Origin: an uncultured Porphyromonas sp.
GTDB taxonomy: Bacteria; Bacteroidota; Bacteroidia; Bacteroidales; Porphyromonadaceae
Length of the DNA: 9,406 nucleotides
Assembly (NCBI RefSeq): GCF_934359325.1
Contig: NZ_CAKRLH010000055.1
Span: 1-9,406 of the forward strand
Direction of reading: 5' to 3'
Part shown: piece by piece, positions 5,625 through 9,406 of the stretch
Position numbering within the stretch: position 1 is the stretch's first letter
Layout of the letters: every line of letters starts with the position of its first letter
The notes under the pieces: generated by a model
What the model was told of the DNA's origin: nothing
Database searches by the model: none
What the model saw: the letters and a program-made list of their open reading frames with translations, nothing else
Position numbers and translations under genes: made by a program

Positions 5625-8004
5625 AGTCGTGTCCTGCACTCATACGGTCGATGACTGACTCGAGGGCGCCGGTGCCTTGGTACTTGTCCTTGGAGCTATT
5701 GAAGCGGTAGGAGATGGTGAAGGCGATGCGTGGTGGCACGTGCTCGGTGGACTCCATCACGCTGTACCTGGTGGCGGTACGCATGGAGTGGGTGGTATCG
5801 AAGAGGTTGCTGATAGAGAGGGTGGTGAGGAGATTTTTTTCCTTAAGCCACTGCTTGGAGATCTCTGCGTAGCTGGTGAGGATGGGGGCGGTGAACTCCA
5901 TATTGTCTTCGTTACCAAATGGGGTGTAGCCGACGTTGAATACCATGCTGATATCCCTGGGGAGGGTGAATTGATTAGCCACGCTGAGGGCGAGGGTCGC
6001 CTTACGCTTGGTGATCCGCTCCTCAAAGTTCCAGAGGTCGTAGCCGATCATCTTGGAGAGGCGCAGGGTGAAGGTGGGCTTCCACCACTTGATCGTAGGA
6101 CTGGCTACCATCGCCGCCGAGAGACCATGGTGTGGAGGGGCGTTGACGGTCTTGTATAGGGTGATATAGGGGCGAACGACTCCGGTGGTGGGGTCGGTAA
6201 ATAGTGCAGTCTCAGGGGTGAGACAGTCGCGGCTATAGGTGTGGCTGAGGATGGTGGTAAGCCAGCTCTTACTGAGGGTGAGAGCAGTGGAGTAGTCGAT
6301 GGCGTCCTTGAGGTTTGGGTCGCCCACCTTGTACTCGTATCGGCTCACGTAGAGGTACTGTGGCTGTAGCTGTACGTAGCTTGGTCGGTGGATCCGGCTC
6401 CTGAAGGAGAGCTCGGTGCGCACGCCCAAGAGGCGACCTGTAACTGCCAGTGTGGGGAATAGATTGGTGGTGGTATGGCTCTTATCGGGATCTAATGCCC
6501 CCTTGTCTATATACTTATTCGCGAGGTGCTCCATACGTAAGCCTGCGGTGGCACTCCACTCGGAGGCTATCTTGCGCTGATACTCTAAGTAGAGAGCCAG
6601 GAACTGCTCCCGCTGTTCGCTATCCAGGTCGGTGAGATTGAGGCTAGCATCGAGATGATTGTAAAAGCGGTTATGGACCTTAGAGTACTCCCCACCCATC
6701 TCGAGACGACCGCCCCAGAGTGGTCCGGAGATGTCCAAGCGTGCTCCGGCCGACTGGTACTTCGCCCCATGGCTATTCTCCACGCCTGAGAGCTCGTACG
6801 CCTCCGTATGTCCCTCAGCTGCTCTCTCAGTGGAGTGGCTCATACCGGTCCGGTAGTAGTCGAGGTCGATCTGTGCCTTCCAGTCCCCAAACCTCCTTAG
6901 GTAGTAGAGATTGGGGCGGTGCGAGGCATTCCACGGCTTGAGGGTCTGTGACTTGCCGAGGTAGCGCTCTACCGCCTCGGGTGTGGGCTTGAGGTGGTTG
7001 CTGGTGAGGTCGGAGAACATCCAGGAGTCCTCCTTATCGGCGGCGACACGGTATCTGAAGCCTGCACTCTGCACCTCATCTTCGTAATTGATGCCCACCG
7101 TATACTCCTGTGTCTGTACGCCCTCCTTGTGATGGGTTGTGGATTGATTGATCCACTCGCTTTGATCGGTTTTACCGTGAGTACGGAGGGAGGGAAAGGC
7201 GTGATTGGTCTGCTCGTCCTTGTACATGACACTGGTGAAGAAGTCCCAATTATTGAGCCGATAATTGAGCCTAAGGTAGGGTTGATAGCCCATGGGACTA
7301 CTTATCTGATTATTTAGATCGAGCTTTACCTCGCCGCTGAGACCGGTACCCTGCTCGCGCTTGGTGTAGATCTTGATCACCGACTCGGTGGAGGAGCTAT
7401 ACCTGGCACCGGGATTGGTGAGTACCTCTATGTCTCGGATGAGGTAGGGCTTGAGGTTGCGTAGCTGATTGGGGTCGGTCATCAGTCGGTCGTTGATGTA
7501 GATGATGGGGGTCCCCTTACCGGCTACCCGTACTTCGGTCCCCTCGATCTCGACGAGTGGCACGCCTCGGAGCACGCTATAGATATCCGATAGGTTTGCG
7601 AGCGGAGAGGCCTCTATGGAGGTGCTAATGCCACCGGCGACCATCCGGTGTGTGATACGATTGGCGCTAACGGAGACCTCCTCCAGCACTAAAGCACTCT
7701 CCTGTAGTATGATCTTATAGTCGGTGAAGCGCTCGCACCTCACCTCCTTGGGGGTGAAGCCGATCAAGCTTGCCTCGAGTAATAGGGGTAGCTGATGCTG
7801 CCCAGTCTGTAGAGTGAAGGAGCCATCGTCACGGGTGACTCCTCCTGTGAGCACCTTGCTGCCGTCGATGCTTTTCGCCTTAACAGTAGCGTAGGGGAGC
7901 GGTTCCCCTGCCTCGTCATACACTACCCCACGGAGCTCCTGTGCCGAAACTCCCCACACCCCTACCATCATCAGTAGGGATACCAAGAAAAATAATCGCT
8001 TCAT
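5623..8004 (-). CDS. Outer membrane beta-barrel receptor-like protein (TonB-dependent receptor fold)
   Basis: The 793-residue protein begins with a signal peptide (MKRLFF..., cleavage predicted after A21 in VSA-QE). A carboxypeptidase-regulatory-like beta-sandwich follows (about 22-105: LRGVVYDEAGEPLPYATV), then a plug-like domain (about 115-215, with PIIYINDRLMT and DIEVLTNPGARYSSSTESVIKIYTK split over 167-215), and a long beta-barrel region to the C-terminus with alternating aromatic strands. This order matches the Bacteroidetes outer-membrane beta-barrel family (OMP_b-brl_3 type) related to TonB-dependent receptors. The last strand (IAFTISYRF) is followed by a short tail (YQGTGALESVIDRM) often seen in this family. 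No clear TonB box is evident, and the substrate cannot be named. No SusD-like partner is adjacent, so a glycan-uptake pair is not supported. It is transcribed alone from its own promoter region. Confidence 0.88.
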   Translation of the reverse strand: MKRLFFLVSLLMMVGVWGVSAQELRGVVYDEAGEPLPYATVKAKSIDGSKVLTGGVTRDDGSFTLQTGQHQLPLLLEASLIGFTPKEVRCERFTDYKIILQESALVLEEVSVSANRITHRMVAGGISTSIEASPLANLSDIYSVLRGVPLVEIEGTEVRVAGKGTPIIYINDRLMTDPNQLRNLKPYLIRDIEVLTNPGARYSSSTESVIKIYTKREQGTGLSGEVKLDLNNQISSPMGYQPYLRLNYRLNNWDFFTSVMYKDEQTNHAFPSLRTHGKTDQSEWINQSTTHHKEGVQTQEYTVGINYEDEVQSAGFRYRVAADKEDSWMFSDLTSNHLKPTPEAVERYLGKSQTLKPWNASHRPNLYYLRRFGDWKAQIDLDYYRTGMSHSTERAAEGHTEAYELSGVENSHGAKYQSAGARLDISGPLWGGRLEMGGEYSKVHNRFYNHLDASLNLTDLDSEQREQFLALYLEYQRKIASEWSATAGLRMEHLANKYIDKGALDPDKSHTTTNLFPTLAVTGRLLGVRTELSFRSRIHRPSYVQLQPQYLYVSRYEYKVGDPNLKDAIDYSTALTLSKSWLTTILSHTYSRDCLTPETALFTDPTTGVVRPYITLYKTVNAPPHHGLSAAMVASPTIKWWKPTFTLRLSKMIGYDLWNFEERITKRKATLALSVANQFTLPRDISMVFNVGYTPFGNEDNMEFTAPILTSYAEISKQWLKEKNLLTTLSISNLFDTTHSMRTATRYSVMESTEHVPPRIAFTISYRFNSSKDKYQGTGALESVIDRMSAGHD

Positions 8005-8048
8005 TAAACTTATCTAATATGTACTGAGTCGCCTCCCCTCCTCACCCG

Positions 8049-8056
8049 CAAAGGTA
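8049..8056 (-). promoter_or_regulatory. Candidate -7 box of the receptor gene
   Basis: On the minus strand TACCTTTG fits the Bacteroidetes -7 consensus TAnnTTTG. Transcription would begin near 8042, leaving about 38 nt before the ATG at 8004. The nearest upstream TTG (8071-8073) is only 14 bp away, so there is no well-spaced -33 box. This suggests activator dependence, or that the call is wrong. Confidence 0.4.
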
Positions 8057-8166
8057 GGTACTATCGCTCGCAACCCAGTTGCACACTTCCGGTAGCCAAT
8101 TGAATACGTTCTACGGCGCTGCTTCTGGTCACCCCTACGTGAGCAGCCCACTCCTTAGGGAAATCT

Positions 8167-8200
8167 CTAATACCGATATTAGTTCTAATATCGGTATTAG
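8167..8200. repeat. Two 16-bp palindromic units forming a perfect inverted repeat
   Basis: CTAATACCGATATTAG (8167-8182) and CTAATATCGGTATTAG (8185-8200) are exact reverse complements separated by TT. Each is itself nearly palindromic, so the site has two levels of symmetry. They belong to the same family as the four units at 5-86. They sit about 110 bp upstream of the receptor -7 box and 13 bp before the direct repeat flanking element B, so they could be an operator or a repeat hot spot. Confidence 0.85.
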
Positions 8201-8222
8201 ATCGACGCCCTATCCATCGGGC

Positions 8223-8589
8223 GAGGGCTGACGCATTTGAGCCTTACATAAGTCATTCAACTCATTGTGAAGATTGGTGAACGATGCACCCCGACAGGGG
8301 TGCTCGCTTTTTAGTCACCGGTCGAGGGGCGTAGCCCCGAAGACCCGTGGACCGGGCATCGCAAGCAATCTGCGACCCTGCTAGGGCGTCGCACTATCAA
8401 GCTTGCCCGGGAGTGTGACGCCCAGAGGGGGGCGCCGGGAAAGGGAATTTCTGCTCGGCGACCCGCAAGGGGTCGAGGGGATTAAGGCGGGTATTGGCAC
8501 GTCGGTCATCCGCGAAGCGGTGACCGATGCCTATGGAGCGAGCACCCTTCGGTACATGATTAACCTAATGCTCAAAGGCGTCACCCCTG
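8223..8589. mobile_element. MITE-like palindromic element, copy B, with 9-bp target duplication
   Basis: Terminal inverted repeats read inward are GAGGGCTGACGCATTTGAG (8223-8241) and CAGGGGTGACGCCTTTGAG (from 8589 leftward). Immediately outside both ends lies the same 9 bp, CCATCGGGC (8214-8222 and 8590-8598), as expected of a target-site duplication. As in copy A there are two convergent halves meeting at inverted arms (8384-8394 and 8413-8423). Hairpins include GCACCCC-GACA-GGGGTGC (8286-8303), GGTC-GA-GGGGC-GTA-GCCCC-GAA-GACC (8320-8345), CGACCC-GCAAG-GGGTCG (8459-8475) and CGGTCA-t-CCGC-GAA-GCGG-TGACCG (8503-8526). It has no transposase. The 73-codon ORF across its right half is judged a shadow. 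The similarity to copy A is strongest from about 8229 to 8394. Confidence 0.82.
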
Positions 8590-8630
8590 CCATCGGGCCT
8601 TGGACCGCCCATTATTTGGAATAAAATATC

Positions 8631-8638
8631 TAAATTTG
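8631..8638 (+). promoter_or_regulatory. Candidate -7 box for the PLD-domain gene
   Basis: TAAATTTG fits TAnnTTTG exactly and lies in a short AT-rich stretch between element B and the ATG at 8676. The nearest TTTG (8615-8618) is only 12 bp upstream, so the -33 element is missing or poorly spaced. A GGAG (8668-8671) four bases before the ATG is the likely ribosome-binding site. Confidence 0.4.
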
Positions 8639-8675
8639 GGCTGCTGCATAAATATGTACCATTTCGCGGAGCCAT

Positions 8676-9406
8676 ATGAGTCCCTTCCTATCCAATAATC
8701 TTATCCACATAGACAGTACGCTCATCGACAACTCGACCGAGGAGCTCTCCATGCGCTACTGGCTGAGCGAGTGCATCAGTCTTCCTACCTTTGAGACCCT
8801 ACAGATAGCGACAGGTTACTGGGATCTGCCCGGTATGGCCCTTATAGTGGATGAGCTTAGCCAGTTTCTGGAGAGAGAGGGGACCACTCTGCAGCTCCTC
8901 ATCGGTAAGGATCCATATGTGTATGCCTCTCAGCTCAAGAATCCTAAGTACAAGGACGCCGAGTATCCCTACGACTTTATCAAGACTGACATCCACGAGC
9001 TGGAGCTGAGGGAGGAGTATGAGCGAGTCGTAGCGCTGCTGCTCAAGTACTGCCCGCTGGGTAAGATCCATATCCGTATCTATAGGAGAAACGAGGAGGA
9101 TGAGACGCAGTTCCTCCACTCCAAGTGTTACCTATTTATTGGTAAGAGTAATTGCTTTGGCATCATAGGCAGCTCCAATTTTACGAAGAGAGGACTCGAA
9201 GGGAATGCGGAGCTGAACTATCTGGAGACCGACTCCAAGCGAGTGACTGCGGTCCCCTGCTACGGATCCCCCTCCAAGGGGCATAAGATATGGTTCGAGG
9301 AGAAGTGGGAGATCTCCGAGGAGTGGACAGAGACCTTCTTAGAGCAGATACTGAAGCGCTCTCCCATCGGAGGCAAGGTCGATCCCATCGTCCATCCTCA
9401 GCCTCA
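8676..9406 (+). CDS. PLD/HKD-family nuclease domain protein, N-terminal part (probable helicase fusion; runs off the window)
   Basis: The frame is open from the ATG at 8676 to the window end (243 codons plus two bases) with no stop. The ATG is the first after an in-frame TAA at 8649, and GGAG precedes it. Residues 147-180 carry a phospholipase D-type half-site: LHSKCYLF (H148, K150) followed by GSSNFTKRGLEGNAEL (N168), with the preceding IATGYWD and DELSQFLEREG typical of these domains. HKD nuclease domains of this form are commonly the N-terminal part of SF2/SNF2-type helicases of about 1000 residues in bacterial defence and DNA-processing genes. The helicase part would lie beyond 9406, so the fusion is inference. 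Being next to a CRISPR locus and mobile elements fits an accessory defence gene. Confidence 0.85.
   Translation, partial: MSPFLSNNLIHIDSTLIDNSTEELSMRYWLSECISLPTFETLQIATGYWDLPGMALIVDELSQFLEREGTTLQLLIGKDPYVYASQLKNPKYKDAEYPYDFIKTDIHELELREEYERVVALLLKYCPLGKIHIRIYRRNEEDETQFLHSKCYLFIGKSNCFGIIGSSNFTKRGLEGNAELNYLETDSKRVTAVPCYGSPSKGHKIWFEEKWEISEEWTETFLEQILKRSPIGGKVDPIVHPQP

Noticed and set aside
5623..8004. SusC/SusD glycan-uptake pair
   Set aside because: No SusD-like lipoprotein gene is adjacent, and the protein is about 200 residues shorter than typical SusC.
8403..8624. 73-codon plus-strand ORF in element B
   Set aside because: It lies wholly within the right half and flank of the MITE-like element, whose inverted structure explains the sequence. 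The copy A equivalent has no comparable frame.
8799..9119. Minus-strand ORF opposite the PLD-domain gene
   Set aside because: The plus-strand frame carries recognisable HSK and GSSNF motifs and stays open to the window end; the minus frame is its shadow.

Overview
The window looks like chromosomal DNA from a Porphyromonas-like member of the Bacteroidales. The cytochrome bd genes, the DUF4492 partner, the SusC-like/outer-membrane barrel style of the large receptor, the GC-rich Bacteroidetes codon use and several TAnnTTTG-type promoter elements all point that way. No rRNA, tRNA or marker gene is present, so the species cannot be fixed.

Layout, left to right. (1) 1-86: four tandem copies of a 16-bp near-palindrome on an exact 22-bp period. 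(2) 140-3413, minus strand: a respiratory operon of promoter, DUF4492 small membrane protein, cydA, cydB and a terminator-like hairpin, encoding a cytochrome bd quinol oxidase for oxygen scavenging and microaerobic respiration. (3) 3502-4145: non-coding, hairpin-dense DNA, consisting of a ~400-bp palindromic MITE-like element (copy A) and a diverged fragment of the same element. (4) 4174-4574: a CRISPR array of six 37-bp repeats and five spacers, read on the minus strand from a leader at 4575-4781. (5) 4782-5264: cas2 alone, with no cas1 or effector gene in the window. The cas2 frame runs upstream through a protein-like N-terminal extension that is broken by one in-frame TAG. (6) 5265-5622: a weak ORF and hairpins. 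(7) 5623-8004, minus: a large TonB-dependent-receptor-like outer membrane beta-barrel protein. (8) 8005-8222: its promoter region and two more copies of the 16-bp palindrome. (9) 8223-8589: copy B of the MITE-like element, flanked by a perfect 9-bp direct repeat. (10) 8676 to the window edge, plus: the N-terminal 243 codons of a PLD/HKD-family nuclease domain protein, probably a helicase fusion.

The operon genes act together at the inner membrane, and the receptor sits in the outer membrane. The stretch between the cyd operon and the PLD gene is an accessory-type island that combines defence genes (CRISPR/cas2, PLD nuclease) with mobile palindromic repeats. The main observations are the paired MITE-like elements with covarying stems and a target duplication, the cas2 extension interrupted by an amber codon, two adjacent CRISPR spacers differing by one base in the crRNA seed, and the 16-bp palindrome family seen at three loci.
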